From the NCBI RefSeq assembly GCF_014764445.1, contig NZ_CP061721.1, positions 3,658,001 to 3,722,000 on the forward strand: a DNA stretch of 64,000 nt, given 5' to 3'. Position numbers and translations under genes: made by a program. The stretch is from Pseudarthrobacter sp. BIM B-2242 (GTDB lineage Bacteria > Actinomycetota > Actinomycetes > Actinomycetales > Micrococcaceae). The notes beneath the pieces were generated by a model, which made no database searches, was not told the DNA's origin, and saw only the letters and a list, made by a program, of their open reading frames with translations. Below are positions 44,963 to 53,509 of this stretch, piece after piece (the first letter of the stretch is position 1; every line of letters starts with the position of its first letter).

Positions 44963-45030
44963 GTACTGGCTTCCGTAGCGAAATCCGTGATTACCACGGA
45001 TGCACCAGCCCTGTGATGCATCCCACACTG
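44963..45030. promoter_or_regulatory. Shared promoter box, copy 1 (upstream of hxlA)
   Basis: A 68-base segment that matches 46706-46772 at 57 of 68 aligned positions. Its core is an interrupted palindrome CCGTAG-N15-CCACGG (44973-44999). A CRP-like half-palindrome, TGTGATGCATCCCACA, follows at 45012-45027. The box is 117 bases ahead of the hxlA start and 92 bases from the divergent MaoC gene. Confidence 0.8.
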
Positions 45031-45115
45031 GGTGGGGCGTCCTGCAGACCGCCGGCCACAACCCTCCTCAACAGTTCGATGCCCTCCACCGCATCCCACA
45101 GAAAGAAGAACCATC

Positions 45116-45739
45116 GTGAAGCTCCAAGTTGCTATGGACGTTCTGACCACTGAAGCCGCCCTCGAACTCGCCGGCCAGGTCGCCGAGTTTGTTGACATCA
45201 TCGAGCTGGGCACCCCGCTGATCAAGGCCGAAGGCCTCTCAGTCATCACGGCGATCAAGAACGCCCACCCGGACAAGGTTGTCTTCGCTGACCTCAAGAC
45301 CATGGATGCCGGCGAGCTCGAAGCCGACATCGCGTTCAAGGCCGGCGCTGACCTGGTCACCGTGCTCGGTGCTGCCGATGACTCCACCATCGCCGGTGCC
45401 GTCAAGGCCGCCAAGGCCCACAACAAGGGTGTTGTCGTTGACCTCATCGGCATCGAGGACAAAGTCACCCGTGCCAAGGAAGCCCGTGCCCTGGGCGCGA
45501 AATTCGTTGAGATGCACGCCGGCCTGGACGAGCAGGCAAAGCCCGGCTTCGACCTGAACGGTCTGCTCCGTGCCGGCGCAGAAGCCGATGTTCCGTTCTC
45601 CGTTGCAGGCGGCGTAAAGCTCGCCACCATCGGTGACGTCCAGAAGGCCGGTGCCGATGTCGCCGTCGCCGGCGGTGCCATCTACGGTGCAGCCGACCCG
45701 GCACTGGCAGCCAAGCAGCTCCGCGCGGCCATCAACTAA
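45116..45739 (+). CDS. hxlA: 3-hexulose-6-phosphate synthase (RuMP pathway)
   Basis: 207 residues from a GTG, the normal length. KLQVAMDVLTTEAALELAG, FVDIIELGTPLIKAEGL, VFADLKTMDAGELEAD, EMHAGLDEQA and VPFSVAGGVK are the signature of HPS/RmpA, a D-arabino-hexulose-6-phosphate formaldehyde-lyase in the OMP-decarboxylase superfamily. It condenses formaldehyde with ribulose 5-phosphate, for assimilation or detoxification. The usual partner 6-phospho-3-hexuloisomerase (hxlB) is not adjacent or anywhere in the window. The first gene after promoter box 1; a YaaH-type channel follows. Confidence 0.95.
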   Translation: MKLQVAMDVLTTEAALELAGQVAEFVDIIELGTPLIKAEGLSVITAIKNAHPDKVVFADLKTMDAGELEADIAFKAGADLVTVLGAADDSTIAGAVKAAKAHNKGVVVDLIGIEDKVTRAKEARALGAKFVEMHAGLDEQAKPGFDLNGLLRAGAEADVPFSVAGGVKLATIGDVQKAGADVAVAGGAIYGAADPALAAKQLRAAIN

Positions 45740-45846
45740 CCAGCCGTCCATGGTGGCACCAGTCACCGCCCACGACCCCCTCAGCCTGCACAATCCGACT
45801 TCGTTGAACCTCCCGCCCTCTCTCAAGCCACAGGAGTTCTCCCGCC

Positions 45847-46500
45847 ATGTCCAGCACCTCTGTCATTGAAAGCCCAATCCTCACCGCCACAACACCCACA
45901 GCCCCACCACCTCCACCCACCGGTCCGCTGGCAGGGGCACCCGGCATCGTCGGCATCCCCATGGCTGTTGCCGGAGCATTCGGCCTGGGCCTGGTCAACA
46001 CCGGATTCATACCCGCCAGTGCAGCAGCCGCTGCCTTACCCACGGTGATCGCTGCCTCTGCGGTTGGTCTGCTGCTGACCACGGTCTGGGCCTGCGCGCT
46101 CGGCCAGAACACGTCAGCGGGTATCTTCGTCCTCTTCTTCGGATTTTTTGCCACCTACGGCGCACTGTCACTCGGACTCATCAATGGCTGGTACGGCATT
46201 CCCGCTGACCAGATGGTCAATGCGCAAGCCCTCTGGCTTACCTGCTGGCTGTTCATATTCGTGATGCTCACTTTCGTGACATTACGTCTTCCCTGGAGCT
46301 CCACCCTGATGCTCGTTTTCGTCGATATCGCCCTCGCCCTGCTTCTCATGGGCACCCTGCAGGGCGACGCGGGCATGACCAACCTCGGAGGCTGGTTCAC
46401 GTTCGCCTTCGTTGCAGTGGCCGTTTACCTCTACGTCGACGTCATGTGGAGCCAAACCGGTGGCCGCGGGCTGCCACAAGGACGCCCGCTCGTGCGCTAA
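45847..46500 (+). CDS. GPR1/FUN34/YaaH family membrane channel
   Basis: 217 residues. After a Pro/Thr-rich cytoplasmic start come six hydrophobic helices with the entry motif GAPGIVGIPMAVAGAFGLG in place of NPAPLGL, and LFFGFFATYGALSLGLIN. The family moves small monocarboxylates such as acetate, or ammonia. AGGAG is ten bases ahead of the ATG. It lies 107 bases after hxlA and before a strong terminator, so the two genes form one unit. In a formaldehyde setting, export or uptake of formate/acetate is a reasonable guess. Confidence 0.8.
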   Translation: MSSTSVIESPILTATTPTAPPPPPTGPLAGAPGIVGIPMAVAGAFGLGLVNTGFIPASAAAAALPTVIAASAVGLLLTTVWACALGQNTSAGIFVLFFGFFATYGALSLGLINGWYGIPADQMVNAQALWLTCWLFIFVMLTFVTLRLPWSSTLMLVFVDIALALLLMGTLQGDAGMTNLGGWFTFAFVAVAVYLYVDVMWSQTGGRGLPQGRPLVR

Positions 46501-46539
46501 GCAGTTCAGTCTCGGTATAGCGAGGCACAGCAGCACTGA

Positions 46540-46582
46540 AGACCCCCGGCCGCGCCCCCTGTGGGCCCGCGGCCGGGGGTCT
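46540..46582 (+). terminator. Strong terminator after hxlA unit
   Basis: AGACCCCCGGCCGCG (46540-46554) pairs perfectly with CGCGGCCGGGGGTCT (46568-46582), a 15-bp stem with a 13-base loop, 40 bases after the YaaH-type stop. It separates the hxlA unit from the flavin reductase unit. Confidence 0.85.
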
Positions 46583-46705
46583 GCTGCGCTGCCCCCATCG
46601 AGGCCGGCGGGCACTCACGGGTTGACGTCCTGAGCTCGACGTCGGCTGCATTGCGGCACGCCGCCCTCGCAAAACAAATCCGCTTACGCGTATCCAGGTC
46701 ACTCA

Positions 46706-46772
46706 GTACCGCCTCCCGTGGAGAAATCCGTAATGACCACGGATGCACAGCCCTGTGACGCAATCCACACTG
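46706..46772 (+). promoter_or_regulatory. Shared promoter box, copy 2 (upstream of flavin reductase)
   Basis: This copy has the perfect operator CCGTGG-N15-CCACGG (46716-46742) and the CRP-like TGTGACGCAATCCACA (46754-46769). It aligns with copy 1 over 68 positions with one gap. The operator ends 95 bases before the flavin reductase ATG. Confidence 0.8.
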
Positions 46773-46837
46773 AAAGGGAATTGTTGTAGCGCTAAATGCG
46801 TGGCTCCATCCTTACCAAACCATTGAAAGGAAGAATC

Positions 46838-47335
46838 ATGACTGCACAAATTGCTGACAACGGTGTTCTCCTCCAGGAGGCTCTTACTCATTTTCCTGCC
46901 GGTGTTGTAGCCCTCTCGGCGACGGTAAAGGGTGAGCGGCAGGTTCTCATTGCTTCGTCTTTTTCGGTCGGAATTTCCTATGAACCGCCGCTCGTTCTGT
47001 TCTCCGTTCAAAAATCTTCATCCACGTGGCCGAGCATCAAAGATGCACCTCTCATTGGCGTTTCGGTAATGGGTGAAGACCATAACCCGGTCTGCCGCCA
47101 ACTCGCGTCACGCGATAAATCAAAGCGATTCAACGGCGTAGAGACTTTTTCCGGTGAACAGAATGATCTTTATATTTCCGGATCTCCCCTGTGGCTCACA
47201 TGCTCCATTTACCAGGAGGTCGATGCTGGCGACCACATTCTTATTCTGCTGAAAATTGAGGATTTCCAGGCTCATAGTTTGCACATGCCCCTGGTACTCC
47301 ACCGCTCGGCTTTGGGCCGCTGGGACCGCATTTAG
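46838..47335 (+). CDS. Flavin reductase-like protein (FMN-binding split barrel)
   Basis: 165 residues from an ATG with GAAAGGAAG upstream. LTHFPAGVVALSATV, VLIASSFSVGISYEPPLVLF, then GVSVMGEDHNPVCRQLASR and LTCSIYQEVDAGDHILIL mark the HpaC/DIM6-type flavin reductase domain, which reduces FMN with NAD(P)H and feeds a partner monooxygenase. The LLM monooxygenase at 52064 in the same box-controlled regulon is the obvious client. The codon use is less GC-rich than in neighbouring genes, a possible sign of transfer. First gene of the second unit. Confidence 0.88.
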   Translation: MTAQIADNGVLLQEALTHFPAGVVALSATVKGERQVLIASSFSVGISYEPPLVLFSVQKSSSTWPSIKDAPLIGVSVMGEDHNPVCRQLASRDKSKRFNGVETFSGEQNDLYISGSPLWLTCSIYQEVDAGDHILILLKIEDFQAHSLHMPLVLHRSALGRWDRI

Positions 47336-47350
47336 CGCTCACCGCGACGA

Positions 47351-47959
47351 ATGAGAGGCATGAGAACCGTGATTAGCACCCTTCCGCAGAACGTGAATGT
47401 GATGAACACGCCAACGGTCGCAGATGACCGGGCCCAGGGCCTGGCGCCTGTTGAACAGGTGTCACCGGGGGCCGGCACGTCGAGAGGGAGTGCGGTGCAC
47501 CTGGACATTCTCCTCACGTGGAGGGGCCGGGTGGGGCTCTTCAAAAAGTCCGCGCATGGTTCAACGGGGAGCACCCCGTGGCAGCTTCTCTCCGTCCCCC
47601 GGGCGGGCCATGCATCAGCTTTGGACGACGAATTGCTGCAGTGCATCGACGTGCTTCATGGCGGAACCGGCCTCGCCGTCCGCGACATCCTCACGATTCG
47701 GTGTGGCCCCATGGTCGAGGTCCCTCATGGTTCGCAAAGCACTCAGCACGTGGTCTACATAGTCGAAACCAATCAGCGGCGATTGGCCCTTGGGCCTGAG
47801 TACTCGGTGTACCGCTGGGTCAAAAAACCCAGGATCGGGCGCTTCGATGGTGGCGCTGAGTGGCTGGCGCCCGTTCTGGAAGCAAGCGCTTCAACGCCCG
47901 CAAAGTCGCGGGAATTGATACTCAACACGGCCGGCCGAGGCGCGATATTGGCCGCGTGA
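47351..47959 (+). CDS. Nudix-like protein lacking the catalytic Nudix box
   Basis: 202 residues. HLDILLTWRGRVGLFKKSAH, PWQLLSVPRAGH, QHVVYIVETNQ, LALGPEYSVYRWVKK and AEWLAPVLEAS follow the strand order of a Nudix hydrolase. Where GX5EX7REUXEEXGU should be, the sequence reads LLQCIDVLHGGTGLAVRD, so the catalytic glutamates are gone. A binding or regulatory role is therefore more likely than hydrolysis; this is inference by eye. It sits 15 bases after the flavin reductase and before the MFS gene. Start uncertain (ATG at 47351, 47360 or 47402). Confidence 0.6.
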   Translation: MRGMRTVISTLPQNVNVMNTPTVADDRAQGLAPVEQVSPGAGTSRGSAVHLDILLTWRGRVGLFKKSAHGSTGSTPWQLLSVPRAGHASALDDELLQCIDVLHGGTGLAVRDILTIRCGPMVEVPHGSQSTQHVVYIVETNQRRLALGPEYSVYRWVKKPRIGRFDGGAEWLAPVLEASASTPAKSRELILNTAGRGAILAA

Positions 47960-48024
47960 ACGGTCCAGCCCGTTCCCGCGATGAAACCAGGCGCACCTCC
48001 CCGTCGAATGACTGAAGGATACGA

Positions 48025-49257
48025 ATGGCACTCCAACAAGCAACCTTGCCCGTAGAAGTTCGAGGGCGCACCAGATCTATTCGCCTCATCCTGCTTTGTC
48101 AGGTCCTGACCTTGGCCGTCTGGTTTGCCTCGACTGCTGCGTTGCCGAGCATCGCGGTTCTCGAACCCATTTCCGAGACCCAAATGGCACTGATGACCAG
48201 CGTGCTGCAGGTGGGGTTCGTTGTCGGTGCCCTGCTCAGTGCTTTTCTCAATGTGGCAGACAGATTCGACCCCCGAAACCTTTTTGCAGCGTCGGCGGCG
48301 GTGGCAGCCGTGACTACCGCGGCCCTGCTTGTGGTCTCGCCCGTAGGAACCGAAGCGCTCATTCTCAGGGCCCTCACCGGAGTGGCCCTGGCAGGAATTT
48401 ACCCCGTGGGTATGCGCATGGTGGCCAGTTGGGCCACCAATGATCTGGGGAAACTTGTCGGCTTGCTGGTCGGAGCACTGACAATAGGCTCTGCCCTGCC
48501 TCATCTCTTCACCATCGGTGCCGCCTGGGACTGGAAACTCGTCTATGCAGCTTCGTCGATTGCCGCCCTCTCGGCAGCGTGCCTGGTCAAATTCGTGAAG
48601 CTCGGACCTGCGTTCAAGCGGGCGCAACGTTTCGATCCAAGCACTATCAAAGCTGCCTGGCTCAAACGGCCGGTCCGCTTGGCCAACCTGGGATACCTGG
48701 GCCATATGTGGGAACTGTACGCAATGTGGGCATGGATCGGGTTGTTTTTCCGGGCATCACTGGACGCCCGGGGAGTTGAACAACCGGGCCTCGCCCCCGC
48801 AGCCACCTTCCTTGTCATTGCCGCAGGCGCCCTGGGTGCGCTGATCGGAGGACGTTTGGCCGACCGATTTGGCCGCACCGCTGTAACCATCTATTCCATG
48901 GCAATCAGTGGTGCCTGCGCGCTGACTGTCGGCTGGCTCTTTGGCGGGCCACCTCTGCTGATTCTCATAGTGGCCATGGTTTGGGGAGTATCAATCATTG
49001 CGGACTCTGCTCAATTCTCAGCGTGCGTCGTGGAACTGTCACCCCCCGAGTCGGTGGGCACCATGCTGACCATACAAATCTGCATGGGCTTCGCACTAAC
49101 CCTCGTCACAATCCAGTCCATGGGATTTGTCGTCAATCATCTGGGTTGGGGAATCGGGTTCTCGATGCTCGCGCTGGGTCCGCTTTTTGGCTGCCTGGCC
49201 ATGTGGTTGCTTCGACGTGACCCGGCATCGTCCCTGCTTGCGGGCGGGCGCAAATAA
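48025..49257 (+). CDS. MFS transporter of the C1/flavin island
   Basis: 410 residues with about twelve membrane segments. Motif A is GGRLADRFGRTAVTIY between helices 8 and 9; helix 1 reads LILLCQVLTLAVWFASTAAL. AAGGA precedes the ATG. The proteins of this subgroup often import small organic compounds or efflux toxic ones. Its place inside the unit that also carries flavin reductase and pgi makes it the best candidate for substrate uptake in the proposed demethylation pathway. Confidence 0.85.
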   Translation: MALQQATLPVEVRGRTRSIRLILLCQVLTLAVWFASTAALPSIAVLEPISETQMALMTSVLQVGFVVGALLSAFLNVADRFDPRNLFAASAAVAAVTTAALLVVSPVGTEALILRALTGVALAGIYPVGMRMVASWATNDLGKLVGLLVGALTIGSALPHLFTIGAAWDWKLVYAASSIAALSAACLVKFVKLGPAFKRAQRFDPSTIKAAWLKRPVRLANLGYLGHMWELYAMWAWIGLFFRASLDARGVEQPGLAPAATFLVIAAGALGALIGGRLADRFGRTAVTIYSMAISGACALTVGWLFGGPPLLILIVAMVWGVSIIADSAQFSACVVELSPPESVGTMLTIQICMGFALTLVTIQSMGFVVNHLGWGIGFSMLALGPLFGCLAMWLLRRDPASSLLAGGRK

Positions 49258-49338
49258 CACTCTGTTCGATCTGAACCTTCATTCCGCCCTCAACGAAGCG
49301 AGGTGGGAGACCAATCTGCCAGGAAGGGAATTCACATA

Positions 49339-49554
49339 ATGCGCAGTCAAGCCACCAAACATTTGGAAATCATTGTCACCGAGCCCGGTCGTCTATACGA
49401 GCTACTTAACAGTGCCGAGGCCGCGCTCCGGCAGACGGCCGTTACCCACCGCCAGTCCGGAATCCTCGTGACCCGCCACCATCCTGGCCGATACACGCTC
49501 ACGCTCAGCAACAAAGTTCCTTTCGGGGAGACCCGCGAGCAGATCCTCTCGTGA
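49339..49554 (+). CDS. Small hypothetical protein in the C1/flavin island
   Basis: 71 residues, KHLEIIVTEPGRLYELLNSA and HPGRYTLTLSNKVPFGETREQ, probably a small alpha/beta domain. An AGGAAGGG site lies ten bases before the ATG, which favours it over the upstream GTG at 49303. No family recognised. It lies between the MFS and pgi genes and should be co-expressed with them. Confidence 0.65.
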   Translation: MRSQATKHLEIIVTEPGRLYELLNSAEAALRQTAVTHRQSGILVTRHHPGRYTLTLSNKVPFGETREQILS

Positions 49555-49656
49555 CTGCCAGGCAATCGCTGCACTGACCATCGACATTAAAGGCAACAGT
49601 GCTGCCAGGACTTCCTCGCTGGTCTGCGGCCTCACCAGATATCTAGGAGAAACACC

Positions 49657-51351
49657 ATGACCACCCAGGCGCAGCAACTCCCGGATGGCGGAAGCGCCAT
49701 CTGTCTTGATCGCCGCTCCCGGGGCCCGGGCTACGACGCCACCGGTGCCGCGCAGCAGGCACTTGAGCAGCATCTGCCCACTCTTGTGGCGGACCGGATT
49801 GCGACCCGGATCTTCGCGAAGGACCATACCCTGTGGGGTCCGGAGGCCGAGGCCGAGTCTGCTGTCCGCCTGGGCTGGGTCGAGGCGGCTACCGTCTCGC
49901 AGGCCCTGGTGCCCGGGATCCTTGAGCTCCGTGATGCCCTGCACGCCGACGGCGTGTCCCGCATCGTGCTTTGTGGCATGGGCGGATCCTCGCTGGCTCC
50001 CGAGGTTATCGCCGGTACCGCTGGCGTCGAGCTGACTGTGCTGGACAGCACGGATCCCGATCAGGTCCGTGCCGCCCTCGCGGACCGGCTGGCCGAGACC
50101 GCGATTGTGGTCTCGTCCAAGTCCGGATCCACCCTGGAAACTGATTCGCAGCGCAGGATTTTCGAGCACGCCTTCACCGCGGCCGGGATCGACGCGAAGA
50201 GCCGGATCATCATCGTCACCGACCCCGGCTCCCCGCTGGATAAGGCCTCCCGCGAGGCCGGCTACCGGGCCGTGTTCAATGCGGATCCCAACGTCGGCGG
50301 CCGGTACTCGGCCCTGACCGCGTTCGGGCTGGTCCCTTCGGGCCTGGCCGGCGTGGATATCCAGGCGTTCCTGGACGAGGCCGAGGAAGCCGCCGAGATC
50401 CTCAACGAGGATGCTCCGGACAACATCGGTCTGGCCCTGGGCGCGGCCCTGGGCGGAACCAGCCCGCTGCGGGACAAGATCGTCATTGCCGAGGACGGGT
50501 CCGGGATTGTGGGTTTCGCCGACTGGGCCGAACAGCTCATCGCCGAATCCACCGGAAAGTCCGGCACCGGGGTCCTGCCGGTCGTGGCCGGCCCGGCGGC
50601 GCCCGAGGTCAGCTCCGGTGCCGCTGATGTGCTGGTGGTGCGGCTGGTTGCTGCTGATGCCGACGTCGAACTCGGTGAGAACGAGGCGGCCATCGCCGGC
50701 GGGCTCGCCACCCAGATGATGGTGTGGGAATTCGCCACGGCCGTCGCCGGCCGGCTGCTGGGGATCAACCCGTTCGACCAGCCGGATGTGGAGGCAGCGA
50801 AGGTCGCCGCCCGCGGCCTGCTGGACGCCCAGCCCGAACCCACACTGGCCGCCTTTGTGGACGGCGCCATCGAGGTCCGCGGCGGTGACTGGCTCCGCGG
50901 TGCCCACACGGCCGAGGAAGCCGTCGGTGCCCTCCTGGGAACACTGGACGACGAGAGCTACCTCAGTGTCCAGGCATACTTCGACCGCCTGGCTTTCGCC
51001 GAGCTGGAAGGCATCCGGGACCAGCTCGCCGCCACCAGCGGCCGCCCGGTCACCTTTGGCTGGGGACCGCGGTTCCTGCACTCCACCGGGCAGTTCCACA
51101 AGGGCGGCCCCGCGATCGGCGTGTTCCTCCAGGTCACCGCGGCACCCGCCGAGGATCTGGCCATCCCGGAACGTCCCTTCACCTTCAGGGAACTGATCTC
51201 CGCGCAGGCCGCCGGGGACGCCCAGGTCCTGGCCGGTCACGGCCGCCCGGTCCTGCGCCTGCACCTCACCGACCGCACCGCCGGCGTTGCACAGCTGCAG
51301 GAGATCATCGCCGCTGTCGCCGCCCAGTCCGCATCCCTCACCGACAGCTAA
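49657..51351 (+). CDS. pgi: Glucose-6-phosphate isomerase
   Basis: 564 residues. LCGMGGSSLAPEV, VVSSKSGSTLETDSQRR, DPNVGGRYSALTAFGLVPSG and GPRFLHSTGQFHKGGP cover both SIS domains and the active-site loops of the PGI group found with transaldolase in actinobacteria. It interconverts glucose 6-phosphate and fructose 6-phosphate. As a member of an hxlA-linked cluster it would close a dissimilatory RuMP cycle through the oxidative pentose phosphate route. It is presumably an extra copy, since housekeeping pgi usually lies beside tal/zwf. AGGAGA precedes the ATG; a strong terminator follows. Confidence 0.93.
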   Translation: MTTQAQQLPDGGSAICLDRRSRGPGYDATGAAQQALEQHLPTLVADRIATRIFAKDHTLWGPEAEAESAVRLGWVEAATVSQALVPGILELRDALHADGVSRIVLCGMGGSSLAPEVIAGTAGVELTVLDSTDPDQVRAALADRLAETAIVVSSKSGSTLETDSQRRIFEHAFTAAGIDAKSRIIIVTDPGSPLDKASREAGYRAVFNADPNVGGRYSALTAFGLVPSGLAGVDIQAFLDEAEEAAEILNEDAPDNIGLALGAALGGTSPLRDKIVIAEDGSGIVGFADWAEQLIAESTGKSGTGVLPVVAGPAAPEVSSGAADVLVVRLVAADADVELGENEAAIAGGLATQMMVWEFATAVAGRLLGINPFDQPDVEAAKVAARGLLDAQPEPTLAAFVDGAIEVRGGDWLRGAHTAEEAVGALLGTLDDESYLSVQAYFDRLAFAELEGIRDQLAATSGRPVTFGWGPRFLHSTGQFHKGGPAIGVFLQVTAAPAEDLAIPERPFTFRELISAQAAGDAQVLAGHGRPVLRLHLTDRTAGVAQLQEIIAAVAAQSASLTDS

Positions 51352-51367
51352 ACCCGCCAGGAATGGC

Positions 51368-51399
51368 ACGGGGCGCCCGCCGCACAGCGGGCGCCCCGT
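51368..51399 (+). terminator. Strong terminator after pgi
   Basis: ACGGGGCGCCCGC (51368-51380) and its complement (51387-51399) form a perfect 13-bp stem with a six-base loop, followed by TCTCGT. It ends the flavin reductase-to-pgi unit. Confidence 0.85.
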
Positions 51400-51591
51400 T
51401 CTCGTGCAGCCCGTCCGAGGGCTGTTCTGCCCGCGCGGCCGCCGGCGGGCTCCTCGATCTTCTGCAGGGGCACAGGACACTGCACGAAAGGACATCCCCA
51501 AATCTTGTCCAGCGGGGTTCTGTCAGGCTGCCGTCCACCAATCACGCTGCATCAGCCGGGCACGGCACGGCGGCAACTCCGCAAGATGTCG

Positions 51592-51631
51592 GTACGGATA
51601 CCCGTGGTGAATTCAGTGTTGAGCACGGATG
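51592..51631 (+). promoter_or_regulatory. Shared promoter box, copy 3 (upstream of ABM/LLM unit)
   Basis: CCGTGG-N15-GCACGG (51602-51628) matches the operator of copies 1 and 2 with the same 15-base spacing, and GTAC precedes it and ATG follows as in the other copies. The CRP-like part is absent. The operator ends 77 bases before the ABM start. The rest of the gap 51400-51705 shows no gene. Confidence 0.7.
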
Positions 51632-51705
51632 TAGGGCAGCACCCGCTGAACATAAGTTGGGCAGTGATCGGCATCACAGTGACGTCGAAGATGATGGAGG
51701 AAGTT

Positions 51706-52002
51706 ATGTCGAGCTCTGTTGGCTTACTGGTGATGCTTGAGGCGAAACCCGGCAAAGAGTCCGAACTGTCCGAATTCCTGAAGTCCGCTCAGGACCTCGT
51801 TGTTGAGGAACCCGGCACGTCCACCTGGTATGCCTTCCGGATCAATGCCAGCCAGTTCGGAATTTATGACACCTTTCCGCATGAGGAAGGCCGTCAGGCG
51901 CACCTGGCCGGCAAGGTCGCCACAGCCCTTGGAGCGAGGGCGGATGAGCTTCTCGCCTCCGCACCTTCTCTTCAGCCCGTGGAGGTCCTGGCCTTTACCT
52001 AA
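51706..52002 (+). CDS. ABM-domain protein (putative quinol monooxygenase type)
   Basis: 98 residues from an ATG with GGAGGAAG upstream. GLLVMLEAKPGKESELSEFL, EEPGTSTWYAFRIN, FGIYDTFPHEEGRQAHLAG form the dimeric ferredoxin-like ABM fold. Members oxygenate quinols or polyketides without cofactor, degrade haem, or only bind ligands. It is 61 bases ahead of the LLM monooxygenase and under promoter box 3, so it probably acts on the substrate or product of that enzyme. Confidence 0.85.
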   Translation: MSSSVGLLVMLEAKPGKESELSEFLKSAQDLVVEEPGTSTWYAFRINASQFGIYDTFPHEEGRQAHLAGKVATALGARADELLASAPSLQPVEVLAFT

Positions 52003-52063
52003 ATCGTTGGCTCCCGAAACCGTTCCTTATCTACATACCCCTAAACCGTAAAAGGATATAGAC

Positions 52064-53470
52064 ATGGCAAATAAGCAGAACCCCCAGAAGCGCATGATTC
52101 TGAACGCATTCGACATGAACTGCGTGGGGCATCAGAACCCCGGGATGTGGACGCACCCCGACGACCAGACCCACCGCTATATGGACGTGGACTACTGGAC
52201 CGACCTGGCGAAGCTCCTTGAACGCGGCGGGTTTGACTGCCTCTTTATTGCAGACGTCCTGGGCTACTACGACGTTTATGGCGGATCACGGGACACTGCA
52301 CTTCGCACCGCCGCCCAGGCACCTGTGGGAGACCCTGCGATCCCGATCTCAGCAATGGCAGCTGTGACGGAGAGGCTCGGGTTCGGGGTTACGAAGTCAC
52401 TGACTTACGAACTTCCCTATTCTTTCGCCAAGACAATGACCACCTTGGACCACATCACAAAGGGCCGGGTCGCCTGGAATATCGTGACGTCGTACCAGGC
52501 AAGCGCAGCAGAGAACCTGGGGCTCGACAAGCAGATCCCGCATGACGAGCGTTACGCGGTGGCGGACGAGTTCATGGAGGTCTGCTACAAGCTTTGGGAA
52601 GGTTCATGGGACGAAGACGCAGTGGTCTTCGACAAAGAAAAGCGCATCTTCACGGATCCGTCCAAAGTCCATGACATCAACCACGAGGGTAAGTATTACA
52701 AGGTTCCCGGCGCCCACCTCGGTCAGCCGAGTCCGCAGCGTACTCCGTTCCTGTTCCAGGCCGGCACGTCCAAAAAGGGTATGGAGTTCTCGGGGAAGCA
52801 CGCCGAGGCCGTGTTCGTCATCGGCACAAGCCCCGAAGAGCTGCGGCCAACCGTCGACAAGGTCCGCCAGCAGGCGGCCGAGGCAGGCCGGGACCCGCGC
52901 AGCGTAAAGGTCATCGTGATGCTGACCCCCATCACGGCACCGACGGACGAGGAAGCCCAGGCCAAGCTTGAGGACTTCTACAAGTACGCAGATACTGACG
53001 CCGCACTGACCCTCTTCGGCGGATGGACAGGCATTGATATGTCTTCGGCGCCGGCGGACCAGCCCTTGGAGAGCATCGAGAGTGACGCTATCCGGGCCAT
53101 GATCGACATGCTGACCGGCGTGGACAGCGAGGTTGTCTGGACAAAAGAGCGGCTGGCGAAATGGCTGTGCATTGGCGGATTTAGCGCGTCAGTGGTCGGT
53201 TCGCCCACAACCATCGTCGACGAGATGGAGCGATGGATGGAGATCGCGGATGTTGACGGATTCAACCTTGGCCGCGTCATTGCACCCGGGACGATGGAGG
53301 ACTTCGTCGAGCTGGTGGTACCAGAACTGCGCAAGCGGGGCCATGTCCCGCAGGACCCCGCCGCTGAGGGAGTGATGACGTTGCGTGAACGTCTCACAGG
53401 CGACGCCCGGCTCCCCTCAGAGCACGCCGGCGCCAACTACCGGCTGGGTGTGGCGGCGTCAGTCTCCTGA
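52064..53470 (+). CDS. NtaA/DmoA-type FMN-dependent monooxygenase (LLM class)
   Basis: 468 residues of the bacterial luciferase-like TIM-barrel. MILNAFDMNCVGHQNPGMW, FDCLFIADVLGYYDVYGGS, AKTMTTLDHITKGRVAWNI, HDERYAVADEFMEVCYKLW and GGWTGIDMSS follow the NtaA/SnaA/DszA/DmoA family. From memory the order and wording look closest to dimethyl sulfide monooxygenase DmoA, which gives methanethiol and formaldehyde, but the family also acts on nitrilotriacetate, EDTA and other substrates. It uses FMNH2 from a separate reductase. AAAGGA precedes the ATG. The last 30 residues are a non-conserved tail. Confidence 0.88.
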   Translation: MANKQNPQKRMILNAFDMNCVGHQNPGMWTHPDDQTHRYMDVDYWTDLAKLLERGGFDCLFIADVLGYYDVYGGSRDTALRTAAQAPVGDPAIPISAMAAVTERLGFGVTKSLTYELPYSFAKTMTTLDHITKGRVAWNIVTSYQASAAENLGLDKQIPHDERYAVADEFMEVCYKLWEGSWDEDAVVFDKEKRIFTDPSKVHDINHEGKYYKVPGAHLGQPSPQRTPFLFQAGTSKKGMEFSGKHAEAVFVIGTSPEELRPTVDKVRQQAAEAGRDPRSVKVIVMLTPITAPTDEEAQAKLEDFYKYADTDAALTLFGGWTGIDMSSAPADQPLESIESDAIRAMIDMLTGVDSEVVWTKERLAKWLCIGGFSASVVGSPTTIVDEMERWMEIADVDGFNLGRVIAPGTMEDFVELVVPELRKRGHVPQDPAAEGVMTLRERLTGDARLPSEHAGANYRLGVAASVS

Positions 53471-53509
53471 TGAGGTCACCTGAACTGCGCCGCTGAAAAG
53501 GATGAGAAC

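Noticed and set aside
45012..45027. CRP site upstream of hxlA as main regulator
   Set aside because: TGTGA-N6-CCACA is near the CRP/GlxR form in boxes 1 and 2, but it is absent from box 3, so it cannot be the shared control; kept only as a note in the box entries.
49402..51501. Long minus-strand open frame (699 codons) opposite pgi
   Set aside because: It is the high-GC shadow of pgi: Gly/Arg/Asp/His-rich, no family motif, no ribosome site, and pgi motifs are intact on the other strand.
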